From: Chrysolina oricalcia
Taxonomy: Eukaryota; Arthropoda; Insecta; Coleoptera; Chrysomelidae
Direction: 5' to 3'
DNA length: 64,000 bases
Assembly (NCBI GenBank): GCA_944452925.2
Contig: OX101809.2
Span: 56,080,529-56,144,528, forward strand
In this document: one piece after another, positions 24,401 to 36,720 of the stretch
Numbering within the stretch: the first letter of the stretch is position 1
Layout: every line of letters starts with the position of its first letter
The notes under the pieces: generated by a model
Seen by the model: only the letters and a program-made list of their open reading frames with translations
Database searches by the model: none
What the model was told of the DNA's origin: nothing
Made by a program: the position numbers and the translations under genes

Positions 24401-25035
24401 TTCGCTTTTTCTGGAAGAAAATTCCACAGTTGTGCTAATCTTCCATTACCTAGTCTGAAAGAAGACGCTTCAACGGAAAAACTGGCAGATGACGTGATTG
24501 AAAAGACGAACTTCATCTGTGAAACTTTTCAGTTGAAAATTATGTCGTCTTTTCGGAATTTGTCGAAAAAATAAAATGAAAATTATATATGAGGCTACAA
24601 AAAAATTACAGCTTACTTAAAACATGTTAAGTAATATTTCCACCAAATTTTGAGAGAAAAAATTGATTTTTGCACGAGATGAAAATAAATAACTGAAAAA
24701 TTGGTTTTTCCGATTTTCCTGGAAAATTTGAAGTGATGTGGAAAAACATTTTTCACAAAAGTTGCAGACCTTTTTATTTTAAACAACTTTACAATACAAC
24801 TTTTTTCGATAGAAGGTTAATTTTCGTTGTCAATCGCGAAAAACCGTGAAATATCGCGATTAACCCCTAAAAGTTTACCCCGTTCCACCCTTCTCCATTT
24901 TTTTGACTCCAATTCATTTTTCCTGTCATTCGAACAATATCTTGCTCCTCTTCCAGTAGATCTCATGCTGTTAATAATTTTTCCCGCTTTTATATTTTTT
25001 GTCGTCCATCAGCACTGGTCTATTCAGGTAGGTAC
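21474..25035. repeat. Very large inverted repeat split by a nested element
   Basis: The right arm (about 24040-25030) pairs with a left arm in two pieces, 21474-21621 and 22885-23700. Landmarks: ATTATTAACAGCATGAGA (21506) against CTCATGCTGTTAATAAT (24963), GCGATATTTCACGG (22888) against its complement near 24850, and AGATCTACAACTTTTGTAT (23602) against ATACAAAAGTTGTAGATCT (24101). Without the nested 1.26-kb element it is a ~2.3-kb palindrome with a ~340-bp spacer. The arms also contain internally related sub-blocks. No protein-coding content. Confidence 0.82.
21622..22884 (+). mobile_element. CAATATTG-rich non-autonomous element, copy 1
   Basis: It begins CCAGGTAGCACATCATAT and ends ATATAGGTGTGCTACTTGAG, so the tips are inverted around TAGCACA. 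The left half is filled with AATATTGG-type words (e.g. GGTGGAATATTGGTTGAA) and the right half with the complement CCAATATT (e.g. GTACCAATATCG). A unique core at about 22330-22520 includes CAGTGGTTATGGCGATC. No open frame of note. It is uninterrupted and lies inside the large inverted repeat, serving as the empty-site reference for copies 2 and 3. Confidence 0.85.
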
Positions 25036-25097
25036 CTGTGTAGACTTGCTCCATTCTAGGGAACTATAGTATGTGGTAGTAATATAATAAATATCGA

Positions 25098-26215
25098 TTT
25101 AATTGAAAATATGAACAGGATGTTCATAAAGTCAGTTGTGGAATCATCTGCGTTGAAAGTTGGAATTTAGTCGCTGTTTTCCATCGTACAAGATAACCTC
25201 TCTTGGAAGGGATTCATGTTTTAAAGAGAAACATACTCAATTGAAAATTGAAAATTGAATCAATACATGACTCCTCTGGAAATGAAAAAAAACCTACGAT
25301 AAAATTGAAGTTACTTTTTTGTTATATCTAACAGAAAACAACTACTTCCCCGGCAAAAGCCACGCTGGACATTGAACTACATCTGATAGATATTGAGAGA
25401 GACCCTATAAAACTTGAGAGGAAAAATCTGAAAGTAAAACTATGCATTTTCATTCAGATAGTTGATAATTTATTAAATGTCCAGTTTCCATTGGAGATTC
25501 TTATCTATGAATGAGATAAGGGAGAATGTTATTCAGAAGTATCACTCACAGAAAATCGCTCATTCCATTGATGCGTGAATAACTGCATCTCTTTCGCTAG
25601 GCCTCCAATACATTTTGGTCGACAAAAATCTATTTCACTCTTCTAAGATCATCAGGGAGGTCGGAAGAATTGGAAAACATACCCTTCAGAAGCAATTTCA
25701 CACTGTAATGAGGAATTGTTGGACTATTTCTTGTGGGGTGAAACTTTGAAAATATTTTTCTGACATAAAACCTGTCATGGGTATGGCATATTGATTTCAT
25801 TGAAAATATGAACAGGATGTTCATAAAGTCAGTTGTGGAATCATCTGCGACCGAAAAATGGAATTTACTAGCTGTTTTCCATCGTACAAGATAACCTCTC
25901 TTGGAAGGGATTCATGTTTTAAAGAGAAACATTCTCAATTGAAAATTGAATCAATACATGACTCCTCTGGAAATGGAAAAAACCTACGATAAAATTGAAG
26001 TAACTTTTTTGTAATATCTAACAGAAAACAACTACTTCATGTTTTCCAATTCTTCCGACTTACCTGATGATCTTAGAAGAGTGAAATAGATTTTTGTCGA
26101 CCAAAATGTATTGGAGGCCTAGAGAAAGAGATGCAATTATTCACGCATCAATGGAATGAGCGATTTTCTGTGAGTGATACTTCTGAATAACATCCTCCCT
26201 TATCTCATTCATTGG
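25098..26215. repeat. Rearranged dispersed repeat: direct plus inverted pieces
   Basis: A unit at about 25098-25690 starts GAAAATATGAACAGGATGTT. Its first ~235 bp recur in direct orientation at 25802-26037. Its last ~190 bp (about 25497-25690) recur inverted at about 26040-26215, so the tail halves can fold back. The middle module (ATCTAACAGAAAACAACTAC) belongs to the dispersed family also at 20340, 36550 and 62050. Non-coding. Confidence 0.78.
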
Positions 26216-26378
26216 CATGAATCCGAAACACTCAGTAAATAGACTACTAAACTTGATGAGAAACACAGGCCTATTCAACTAGGAATCTTTGACGTCAGAA
26301 CAATACAATAGACCCCAGCTGGTCTCAGTGTTAAGGGAAACCTCAAAGGTAAACCCGGCATCTCGCTCGCCAGTCTTC

Positions 26379-26417
26379 AACCAACCAACCAACCAACCAA
26401 CCAACCAACCAACCAAC
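26379..26417. repeat. (AACC)n microsatellite
   Basis: About ten uninterrupted AACC units. Confidence 0.97.
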
Positions 26418-29337
26418 ATTTTGAGGCAAAATATGTTTCTGGTTAGTCTCAGAAGTTATTTGAAAACGTTTTCTCAATAATATATCTTCCTGGTGAGTAG
26501 TGAGCAACTTGACTTGTTTTTCATATGTATTAGTTCTACTGGCTCAAATTGTGGGAATTTGTGATACTCCGTCAATACCTACCACATAAATACATGAGAT
26601 TTCAAGGAAATCCGACCAAGTCATCAGAATCTGCTGATATCAGTTATTCCAGAAGGTTATGGACAAACCAAAATTAAATATTGTGAACGGTAAAATAACA
26701 AATCTGGCTAGTGATAAACCATAGGAACGTGTTTACAGTTCCATTGTTATCGCGGTAGCAATGATAGGATGGATTTCATATATTTTCAAATTTTTGAGAA
26801 GGACGTCATGTATTTCGAAACTATTTTTCATGATTTTTGTGATAAGGAATCCCACAGATACAATTTGAAATAAAGAATACCGTTTTCATTTACCTTCATT
26901 TGGTTACGAAGATTCAATTTTCTTTTACGTGTCCTTTTGTTGCCATATCAGTTAGTATAACAAACTAGAATTGCAATGCATACAATGACACTAAGGCATA
27001 AAAATTTTCGGAAGCAATGAAACAACTCCACTAAACATATGCCATGGAAAGAAACAAGAAAAAATTATTTTTGAAAAATGTTAATCACTGTCTCATCCAC
27101 TCAAGTGTATATTATTTGATTGAGTTGATGGGACCGCTAATGGAAACCCGTATAAATCCTACATAATGAATCGTTAAAACGTATTTACAGCATACCGTTT
27201 TTAGAAACAACCGCCAACCTGTTTGAACCCAATAGTTTACTGGATTGAAATTATCCTAATGAACTGTAAGAGCCCTCAAAACGAAATCTGCGTCAAATAT
27301 TTGCTATCGCAGTGTCCCAAGTGAACGAGACGTAGAGTAAACTTTAATATCCCTAACTCCCTAGTGAACATATACTGAATGAAGACTGCAACTTCCAAAA
27401 TCTATTTCAAAATCTGAAAGACATCAATGTATACAATAAATTATGATTTATGTGTTATTTGTATTGTACCACTGCTATAAACCCATTTGTGGTTGATGCT
27501 GTCATTTTTAAATGAAAAAAACAAATCGTCATTGACTTTATATTACGTGAATGTTCGTATGTACCTATACCCATCACTTGTTTTATTTTTGTAGGACTTT
27601 GAATAATATATAAGAAAGATAAGAAATTGTCACATTATCATAGAACAGCTGATTAACTGTTGGCTCATATTTAGATACAATGGAACCAACATCTTGGCTA
27701 TGCATAAAAGATTCAATTATACTATCTCTCTCTGCGTAATGGTTATAAATTATATATATGGTTTGGACAGAATTATCACATTTCGCCAGAACCATATATC
27801 TATTAACTACGTCAGAACTGGGTAAATTCTCTTATTGGCAAACCAATTGAAAAATAAGAAGAAGAACCATCTATGAAATGCGAAGAAGAACTCAAAATCA
27901 AAATTTACTTTGACAGTTAGATATAACCAAACTTTGTTTTGAGTTAAACAAACATATCTTTAATTGATTTTATCAAATAAATAATTATCCAGCCTTGTTG
28001 GAGTATTCAGCAGGGTTCTTCGAGCTGTTAAATAAGATATTAATCAACAAAAACACTGTAAGTCTTATTCAGGAACTCATAACTCAGTATTTGGTTCATA
28101 ATGCCGTGCTCTAGAGTAAAAATGACGAAATTGAACGTTTGTAGAAATACAACCGTTATACCTTATAAAGTTACATATTTATTGATTGGCTTCAATGACC
28201 TAAAGTGATGATTTCCAAATAAATTTTTTGCTGTGATTTCAATAGTAGTTGTTGTTGAACCAAATTTCATTCAATTTGCCACTAGACCAACATTTGTTGG
28301 ATAACTGTTAATATCATTTTATTCTGAAGGGGAATAAGAACGGAATAGCATGCGTATTGCATATTGTGCTTTTACACACTCTACAACATGCCTATCAGCT
28401 GAAAAGGCGTTGTTCAAATGTACGCAAATCGCGTGTACTGACTGAAAAAGGTAAACTCGCTAAATGGGCATAGCCAGTCACAAATAATGGTCTACATTAA
28501 TATTCATATGATGGTGTACTTGGACAGATAACAGCTTTTATCACACCTATGCTGTTTCTGTCTAGCGTTGCCCCAAAGCACGCTATAGGGTGGATTCGGG
28601 CCAAGTGATTCAAATATATGTATGACGGCAACTCCGCTACGTAGCCATATTTCTGCATTATTGAATTTTGCTTTTTGTTCACGTTCTACTCAAAATCGTG
28701 CACTATCTGACCATTATTATGCATTTCATACATAAAATGATGAACTGATACTCTCCTCATTCACTGCATTTTGTCATTTGACATTAAAGTCGAGCAGAAA
28801 GTACAGGAAACGCCATAATATAGTGTCACGGACCTGACGATTAGTGGAAGGGTCGTATTATTCTAGAAATAATTCAAAAACATAAAATTTTCGAATCAAT
28901 AGTTCTTGTTCCTATTCCTTATTTCAAATATTCCAATTGTATTCTAGAATTTGTCAGATGTTCTAGAATTTAGATTTTGATATACAAAGATCCCTTCTTG
29001 AGAATCAGCGACAGCTGAATAATTGTATAAGCAATAATTGAAGTTAGTTGACATTGTTTTGATAAATGAACAGTTGTCATTTATTTGATGTTCCATATAG
29101 GTACATAAACATATAATATGGTATAATAGAATACAATGTGAATATTTCATCATAACATAATATAAGATATAACATAAAATATATATATATATAAAATAAA
29201 ACAAAAAAAAGGCAAATCTCAAATGTGTGTAATAGTGCTCTCCTGCTCATAAAATAGTAGATATTCCTTTCCGGTCACTAGGAATTTTGACGAAATCGAG
29301 GATACATGCGAATCGTTGTACTTTTGTCACGTGCCTG
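26418..29337. other. Unassigned AT-rich stretch
   Basis: Nearly 3 kb without a recognisable gene, RNA or inverted repeat. Open frames here stay under 100 codons and show no known motif. A short TA-rich run lies near 29178-29196. Confidence 0.3.
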
Positions 29338-30061
29338 TATACTGGGTCTTTCTCGACGAGCGTTCGTCAGGAATATTTGGAGAACGATTCGAAATAAAAA
29401 CTTGAAATTTTGTGGTAGTGGGTTTTACAAAATGGCCTTCTCAACTAAAATATTTTTAACTTCCGGTCTCTTTCCGTTATACTGGAAGTTGGGGGCAACT
29501 TTCCTAATTCAAATAGAACATCCTATATTTTATTATATATTTGAATTTCTCAGCACATTTTAGGCCCACTTTGTATAACAATGCCTTCACCCAAATTTGT
29601 TAGTTTTCTAGATATTGATTTTTTTCTGAAAAATTTGACAGTTACAGCACCACTCCGAAAAAATCATAACTCATAGACAGTAACAGTTGAAAATGTGAAA
29701 TTTCACAGAATCACACCTTGAGCATCAAGTCACGAACAGGTCCATAGAATTTTCGAAAATAATTCACAGGGTGGTCGAAATTTCTACCTAAAACATAACA
29801 TCGAGAAAACTGATGAAACACGATTTTTTCAAGTGGAAACCATACACTATTCTATTATTTTTGGATACTACGAAACAAAAGATATCAAGTTCATGAAGAA
29901 TGTCCTATACCTAAAATACACCCCTGGCAAGATATATCCGATTTTGGGAAATATTTGAAATGTAAATCATTCGAAGCAATACCAAACCAAGCAAGCTTTG
30001 AAAACAAATATGTCAAAATTTGATGCGATTTAACTGACGTGTATTTCGTAGTTTTCTATTT

Positions 30062-31218
30062 GTGTGCAAAATGTCTCGTTTGGGGTATTCTAATGAAGAT
30101 TTCCTGAATTTAATAATCATTTATGGCGAATGCAGTAAGATTATGGACAGAACTTGTCGTGTTGTTGCAGAAAGATTTCCAAATCTACACAGACCCAATA
30201 AAAATATTCTGAGAAGACTTCTAAGAAACTGCCGTGATTTCGGATCTTTTTCGTCTGTCATCAACAAAAAAAAACCACTCGTAAACAATGAGGACTTCGA
30301 AATTGTAGTTTTGGCTTACTACAGCCTATCCAGAAAATTCGTTGAAAGACGCAGAAAAGTCACTTAGAATTTTGTGTTCGTCAATAAACTGGATTTTAAT
30401 CAAACATAAGTTGCGTCCCTTTAAATATCACCAGGTTCAAAGTCTGAAACCTCACGACTTACCTGCACAAGTGGAATTCTGCGAATGGTTTCTTATCAAG
30501 ATACAGGAGGACCCTGAGTTCATGAAAAACATTATATGGACAGATAAAGCCAAATTTGCCATAATAGTCATTTTTGGGCAGCAGAAAATCCAAAGCTCGT
30601 TCACCAGCGCAACTTCCAGGATTCATGGAGTTCTAATGTATTTTGCGCTATAAAGGAAGACCGAATTTTATGTTTATATCTTTATGATGAGAATTTGAAT
30701 AGCGATAGATATTCGCATATAATTAGGAATGTGGTTGGTGAATCCATAAGGCATGTTTCTGAACAATACCGTTCCAAGTTATGGTATCAGATGGATGGAG
30801 CTCCTGCACATAGTACTGCTACCATTGCTGGGTTATTGTATGGAAGAAAACAGAGTTCTTTGGGAGATCGTTTAATAACGAACAGTCGTTACCGGGTTCA
30901 TCATCGGTCGGTAACGACTGTTCGTTATCGTTGTATGGGATGTTCGAAGATCAGTAGCTTTGCTACAATGGACCATTTAAATTTCCTCCTCGCTCTCCTG
31001 ACCTGACGCCACTGGACTTCTTCATCTGGGGATATATCAAAGAAAATGTTTATGCGGATCCTGTGAGTGATAAAGAAAACATGAAACGAAGTGTTCTGAG
31101 AGCTTTCAATAATTTGATTCCTGACTCCATACAGAAAGCTACAAATAGTGGTATGCAAAAAATAATATATTCTTGTTTGAAACAAAACGGCAATGTCTTT
31201 GGACATCTGTTCAAATGA
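30062..31218 (+). pseudogene. DD41D transposase, frameshifted and interrupted
   Basis: It starts at or near the ATG at 30062 with a helix-turn-helix (MSRLGYSNEDFLNLIIIYGE, then RLLRNCRDFGSF). A frame change near 30345 leads to KHKLRPFKYHQVQSL and IIWTDKAKF, the first catalytic aspartate. Next come YQMDGAPAHS with the second and PPRSPDLTPLDFFIWG with the third. The C-terminus is KQNGNVFGHLFK, stop at 31216-31218. An 87-bp insertion (30844-30930) separates the second and third catalytic blocks. When it is disregarded, 41 residues lie between the second and third aspartates, the same spacing as in the intact copy at 37178-38203. A TAG also replaces the usual Trp codon near 30956. Confidence 0.87.
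30844..30930. repeat. 87-bp hairpin insertion with 8-bp direct flanks
   Basis: TTGTATGG occurs at 30836-30843 and again at 30931-30938, directly flanking 87 bp that are foreign to the transposase reading. Inside are two perfect 20-base complementary arms, ATAACGAACAGTCGTTACCG (30875-30894) and its complement (30909-30928), with a 14-base loop. An 8-bp target duplication would suit hAT-type transposition, though hAT-like tips are not obvious. Confidence 0.7.
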
Positions 31219-32384
31219 ATCACAATATTATTTGAATTTAAAGAAATTAAGTTAAATTCTAAAATTAAAGTAAAATCTAACCTTAAAAAATTTAAACAAA
31301 ATAAAATTACTGTATTCGATATCAATAAACAAAGATATAATTCATTTCTCTGATAGTATTTTATTTCAATCCATCCAATTTCATGTTGAGTTACCTTTTA
31401 CCAACATCAGAGTTAATATTAGTTCATTTGTTTTCAAAGCTTTCTTGGTTTGGTATTGCTTCGAATGATTTCCATTTCAAATATTTCCCAAAATCGGATA
31501 TATCTTGCTAGGGGTGTATTTTAAGTATAGGACATTCATCATGAATTTGTTATCTTTTTTTTTTCGAAGTATCCAAAAATAATAGAATAGTGTATGGTTT
31601 CCATTTGAAAAAATCGTGTTTCATCAGGTTTCTCAATGTTATGTTTTAGGTGGAAATTTCGACCACCCTGTAAATTATTTTCGAAAATTCGATGGACCTG
31701 TTCATGACTTGATGCTTAAGGTGTGATTCTGTGAAATTTCACATTTTCAACTGTTACTGTCTATGAGTTATGATTTTTTCGGAGTGGTGCTGTAACTGTC
31801 AAATTTTTCAGAAAAAAATCAATATCTCGAAAACTAAGAAATTTGAGTATAGGCATTGTTATAAAAAGTGGGCCCAAAATAGGCTGAGAAATTCAAAAAT
31901 TTAATAAAATACAGGGTGTTCTATTTAAAAAAGAAAGTTGCTCTCAACTTCCGGTATAACGGAAAGAGACCGGAAGTTGAAAATATTTTAGTTGAGAAGG
32001 CCATTTTGTAAAACCCACTACCACAAAATATCAAGTTTTTATTTTGAATAGTTCTCCATATATTCCTAACGAACGCCCGTCGTGAAAGACCCTGTATAGA
32101 TGCTCACAGTAAGCAGTGTAGTTTCCTTCATAGGAAGTCCTGCTGTAGTTCGACAGTGCGTACATTTTTGTCTAACTTTACGCAAATTTATGAATTGTTT
32201 ATATCATAGTTGTCATATAATATATATTCTACTATGTGATATGACATGTTTCAAAAAATTCCATTCAAATTATACAAAAATAGTTTTCCATATTTTCTCA
32301 ACTGCAAAACAAGTGCCCAGCACTTATTGCACTCTCTATATTTATTATCTGATCATGTGTCTATGTTTTATATATTTGTATTTT

Positions 32385-32717
32385 TAACAGAAAGTTACTT
32401 ATGATATCTACAGTCACTAGTTGAAACTTAATTTGACACGAACCAAGGAATCCAAAGTAGAGGTTTGTCTACAAATTGACAGGCAGCCAACAATTCTTTG
32501 TTCTGACCAACCCAAGGTTCAATCAAGTTTCTAGTACGTTATAAGGAACGCAAGCAGAATCTAAGTACTATAAACTTGATTGAACCTTGGGTTGGTCATA
32601 ACAACGAATTGTTGGCTGTCTGTCAATTTGTAGACAATCCTCTACTGTGGATTCCTTGGTTCGTGTCAAATTAAGTTTCAACTAGTGACTGTAGATGTCA
32701 TAAGTAACTTTCTGTTA
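32385..32717. repeat. Near-perfect palindromic MITE, ~145-bp arms
   Basis: The left tip TAACAGAAAGTTACTTATGA is matched by TCATAAGTAACTTTCTGTTA at the right, and almost every base between pairs until a ~40-bp spacer around 32532-32573. Few mismatches suggest it is young. The TA at each tip may be a target duplication. Non-coding. Confidence 0.88.
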
Positions 32718-32899
32718 TATTAGTCTTGCCTTCACGGTACTATTGAGTGGATTCGTTTTGATTTAGAGAGCTCCATAAATCCTTTCTGATGAGTGGGTGA
32801 CCACGAAACAGCTGTCAAAGGTTGGAACTCTCGAAATTAAAACGAAAAATACTCTATTTTCAATTTGTATTTTTATATTGAATAAATTTTGTTTATTAT

Positions 32900-33482
32900 G
32901 ATTTATTTTTTTCTTCAGGAATGTACCAGTCAGGCACTGTCTCCAGTGCTCCGATCCATCCGGAGGGCGCACTGGTGTTGTTTACCCCACTAACTACTCC
33001 CCACGTCCGTAGGGTAAGTGATTTGGGTCCGAGAGTCATGTGTTCTGAGCAGACGAAGATTTCTGCCATATTGCGGCAAGCCGGTATTATCTTCAAATTC
33101 GAGAGCAGTGTGTCCTTCATTCCACCAAGAGAAGATCTCGATATTAAGTCCGTTTTCCTCCTCTTTTCGAACGATATTCATTTCGTCCGGAGCAGAAAAC
33201 TCCTTGACGAAAATCATTTTACCCTAGTGATCGAGGAGGACAACATCAGACTTATTGTCTTGTATTTGCCTGAGGGTGGAGAATGACTAGTTCCAATAGA
33301 GTCGGCACTTCTTATTCTCCACTACGTACTCAATATCCCCCGGAACATAAGGCAACACCGGTGTCTCGTCTATACCGTACGAGTGTCGCAGATGGAAGTA
33401 CAACACTCGTAGCGCCGCGTTATGCCTGTGTATATAGGCTGAGACCGCATAAGCTGGGCATGCTGATAGTAAATTAAATTTA
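32900..33482 (-). pseudogene. LINE ORF2 C-terminal fragment
   Basis: Minus-strand reading from about 33480 gives AYIHRHNAALRVLYFHLRHS, VENKKCRLYWN, then (after a stop) IQDNKSDVVLLDH and FVKEFSAPDEMNIVRKEEE. After a frame change it gives KIIPACRN and GPKSLTLRTWG. This order (RHN...YW...D-V-V...D...P-x-x-x-NI...KSL) is what I recall from the C-terminal end of certain insect non-LTR retrotransposon polyproteins, downstream of the reverse transcriptase. Stops and frameshifts show it is dead. The left end (32885-32905) reads on the minus strand as an A-rich tail with AATAAA. The plus strand is also open here for 121 codons, which I regard as a shadow. Confidence 0.6.
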
Positions 33483-34029
33483 AAGAGAAACCAAATCACA
33501 AAATCGTTCAGAAACCTGAATAATCAATGATCAACTCCTTACATTTCCAGATGTCTTTCTTCCATCTGCAAAAATTTTATTGTTCGTGCATAAAACTCTT
33601 CTTGGCTATTTCTAAAAAAGATATCTGTATACTGTCACAACAGCTCCTAAAACATTTGTTTGGTCCATCTATATTTTGAAATGGTCTTCGAACATACACC
33701 TTTTCCTTAGGGTGGGTACTCCTAAAGAAGAGATTTTTTTTCAAACCGTTTATACTTTGAGTAAATCCTTCCCGTAAATCCAGTATGTCACACAACTGTG
33801 GGATAAATTTATCAAAAAAACATTGCCAAGGGATCTGTGGAAAACAAATTTACCTCAAAACATGCTAAACAGGTAACTGGGAATAATGCATCACAGCACA
33901 ATGTATTATTAGCAGTACCTGAATATAAGTAGTCTCTCTGCTATATCTTCGATAACATGCGTTAGTGAAACATCAGCACAAAGAATATTATTAAAACATG
34001 AGGATCACCGTCTAAACCTAAATTTATAC
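33483..34029. other. No feature seen
   Basis: No domain or repeat recognised. It may include the eroded N-terminal part of the transposase scrap that follows. Confidence 0.3.
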
Positions 34030-34530
34030 ATACATTGAAAGGAGATTTCGATCGGAGATTTGAATTTTGTGCGTGGGTACAAAGAGAGATAGAGAAATAT
34101 AGACATTTTGTAAAGGATGTGTTGTTTTCTAATGGGACAACTTTCACCTCAAATGGAGTACTGAGTTCTTAAAACTGCCGGTGCTGGGCTGATGAGAAAC
34201 CAAATTTTCAAATGCATGGTCCAATATTCTTTCAAAACATATATCTAATGTGGCATTTTCAGTAACTAATTAATTGGGCCATAATTTTTCCGTGATAAAA
34301 TAAACAGTGAAATTTTCCTTCATTTTATGATGTTTCAAAAAAAGAGCCAATAATTGAGCAATTCATGCAGCAAGAGAGGAAAAGGGAATGGTTACAGCTT
34401 GAGGAAGCGTCTATTTCAATATAAACTTGAGAGTAAATAGATTGGAAGATACTCAATAAATCCATGGCTAGCAAAGTCTCCCGATCTCACTCCATCAGAT
34501 TTTTTTTCATAGGAAAAATGTTGTTGGTAA
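34030..34530 (+). pseudogene. Heavily decayed Tc1/mariner-type transposase
   Basis: Plus-strand frames give FEFCAWVQREIEKYRHFVKD, then TTFTSNGVLSS, NCRCWADEKPNF, and much later WLAKSPDLTPSDFF with the third catalytic aspartate. The order and wording match the long-TIR transposases at 13.7-18.1 and 35.5-39.2 kb. The first catalytic aspartate region (normally TDEATF) has drifted to NGTTF. Many stops. No TIRs located. Confidence 0.7.
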
Positions 34531-36539
34531 GTGTTGTGCTAGTATAAATAAATCATTTTTGAAAATGTCAAGGAAGAATTTTGTGCAAGAGCAATAAAAT
34601 GTTTGGCGATGTAAGGAAGATATGTGGAAATTTGAGATTTCAATGATTGATTATTCAGGTCTCTGAACGTATTTGTAGTAGGGTTAGTCTCCATATCAAA
34701 TAAAAATGTATATTAGCCTAGGTAGCACATCATATCTGCTGAATCTGTGTTTCATATTGGGCCACTAAAGATATATTTTGAATGAATGAATAGTATTGGT
34801 CCAATATGGGTGAATATTCAAAAATCAATATTATAATAATAATATTGGTGAAATATTGGCTGAACCTGTTCTGAATGTAGATTGTCAAATGTAATATTGG
34901 GCCAATTATATAATTATAATTTTTACCAATATCGATAATACAATATCGTCTTCATACTGTTTTCAACATCTAGAATAAATATTGCAATCCCAATAATCCA
35001 GTCATATCGATTCTAGGAATAAAAAATTATATTGTATTTCCAAGATTGGTAGCACTTTGGTTGAATATCATCAACTATATTCAACAAATGATAATAACTC
35101 ATATTAGGTCCTTATTGGTTCAATGATATTAACCAATATCGATAAAATTATATTGTGTCCATATCGTTTTCAACATCCAGAATGAATATTGCATTCCCAA
35201 TATTCCTTTCATATCGTTTCCAGAAATGACAACAATATTGTATATCCAAGTGTGATTGCACATTGGATGAATATTATTTCGCCAATATTCAACAAATCTC
35301 ATCAACTTATATTGGGTCAATATTGATTCAATAATATTTACCGATTTCGATAAAACAATATTGTCTCCATATTCTTTCCAATATCTAAAATAAGATGAAT
35401 TTCAAATATTGGTTGAATATTAAATGAACCAATGATCAAAGCTAGATAAAAATCCAATAGGTAGACGTCTTCTTACACCTACGAAGATATATTATACAGG
35501 GTGTTAATTAAGTACGTTGACAAACTTCGGGAGGTGATTCTTTGTAAGTTTTCAGGACGAAAAGTTCATATAAACATATGTCCCAAACGGCTTGGTTTTC
35601 GAGATACAGGGCGATAAAATACATTTTTTTCAAGATTTTTTAGAGTTAACTTCGACATTTTCGACAATAATCAGTTCAAATTAGGCAAGTACAATCCATT
35701 AAATAGGGCGCACGATACAAAATAATGCATTCCTCAAATAATTCACAGGGTCCTCCTTTTTTCAGAGTCAAGCTTTGTTCAACCCTTCAGAATTTTTTTT
35801 TCCGCCGCCACTGACATATTATGAGAAAGGAATAATCAATGTTGTTTCATTTAACATCTTTTTGATATCTTGCATTTTTTCATTTACTTGTACGGTTCAG
35901 GGGCTATAATGAAAATATTAATTTAAACATTTTCCAGTGTGGCATAACATTAGAAAATTTGAAAATTAAACATTTTCAATTATTGTAAATTGATGGAAAT
36001 ATTTTTTCAGAATTAGAAAAATCTACGATGAATAAAAATTATACAATAAAAAATATAAAGACAAGCTTTTATACAAATGCACTGAAAATGAAAAAATAAT
36101 TTGTTTCATTTTTTGTAGGTTATTCTGTGAGTATCAAAATCTTTCTGTACAAGATTACCTAGATCAAACAATGAAATGAATTATTTTTTCTTTTTCAGTG
36201 TATTGTATAAAAACTTTAAAATGTTTTCTTTTTATAATTTTCATTTTTAACATTTTAGTTTATTTTTTATGTGAAACTGAAAATCTCCAACCCAAAAACC
36301 ATCACATACCAATTTTGAACAGAATCGGATCATAATCACAAAACTCGTCCGCCATATTGGAGCCGCCATTTTGTTTTTTAACAAACATTTTTTTAATGCA
36401 TTGTCACCGGAATTACGGAAACCTGCCAAATTTTAAATTAATCGGAGTATTAGAAGTGGGTCAAATTCAACTTTTATTAAATTGTTTGTTAGTTAGTTAC
36501 AAGTGAAGCTAAATAAAAGCTTGTTATTGTAAAGATGTG

Positions 36540-36720
36540 ATTTCTTTTTGTGATATCTAACAGAAAACTACTATCTCCCCGTCTCTGCGGTACGCTGGAT
36601 ATTAAACTAGATCTGACAGATATTGGGAAAACCTTAACTTTCAACCTGAAGATTCTGATGGTAAAAATGTGCATTTTCATTGAGATATTTGATTAAAAAA
36701 TATTTTTACCCATCAGTCTT
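36540..36720. repeat. Dispersed repeat member inside the transposon
   Basis: ATCTAACAGAAAACTACTAT, GCTGGATATTAAACTAGATC, TGACAGATATTG and GTGCATTTTCATTGAGATA follow the same order as at 25330-25460 and 62050-62190, but with more substitutions. It shows that the transposon's spacer has taken in another repeat. Confidence 0.65.

Larger units (their letters stand above)
29342..32094 (+). mobile_element. Tc1/mariner-type transposon with ~670-bp TIRs
   Basis: The left tip CTGGGTCTTTCTCGACGAGC and right tip (complement reads CAGGGTCTTTCACGACGGGC) are inverted, with TA outside both. The TIRs continue inward to about 30015 and from about 31425, e.g. CTTCCGGTCTCTTTCCGTTA against its complement near 31955. 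The 2753-bp element holds one transposase pseudogene. Its TIRs are among the longest seen for this superfamily. Confidence 0.9.

Noticed and set aside
32921..33286. 121-codon plus-strand open frame
   Set aside because: The opposite strand carries recognisable LINE C-terminal blocks over the same bases, so this is a shadow.
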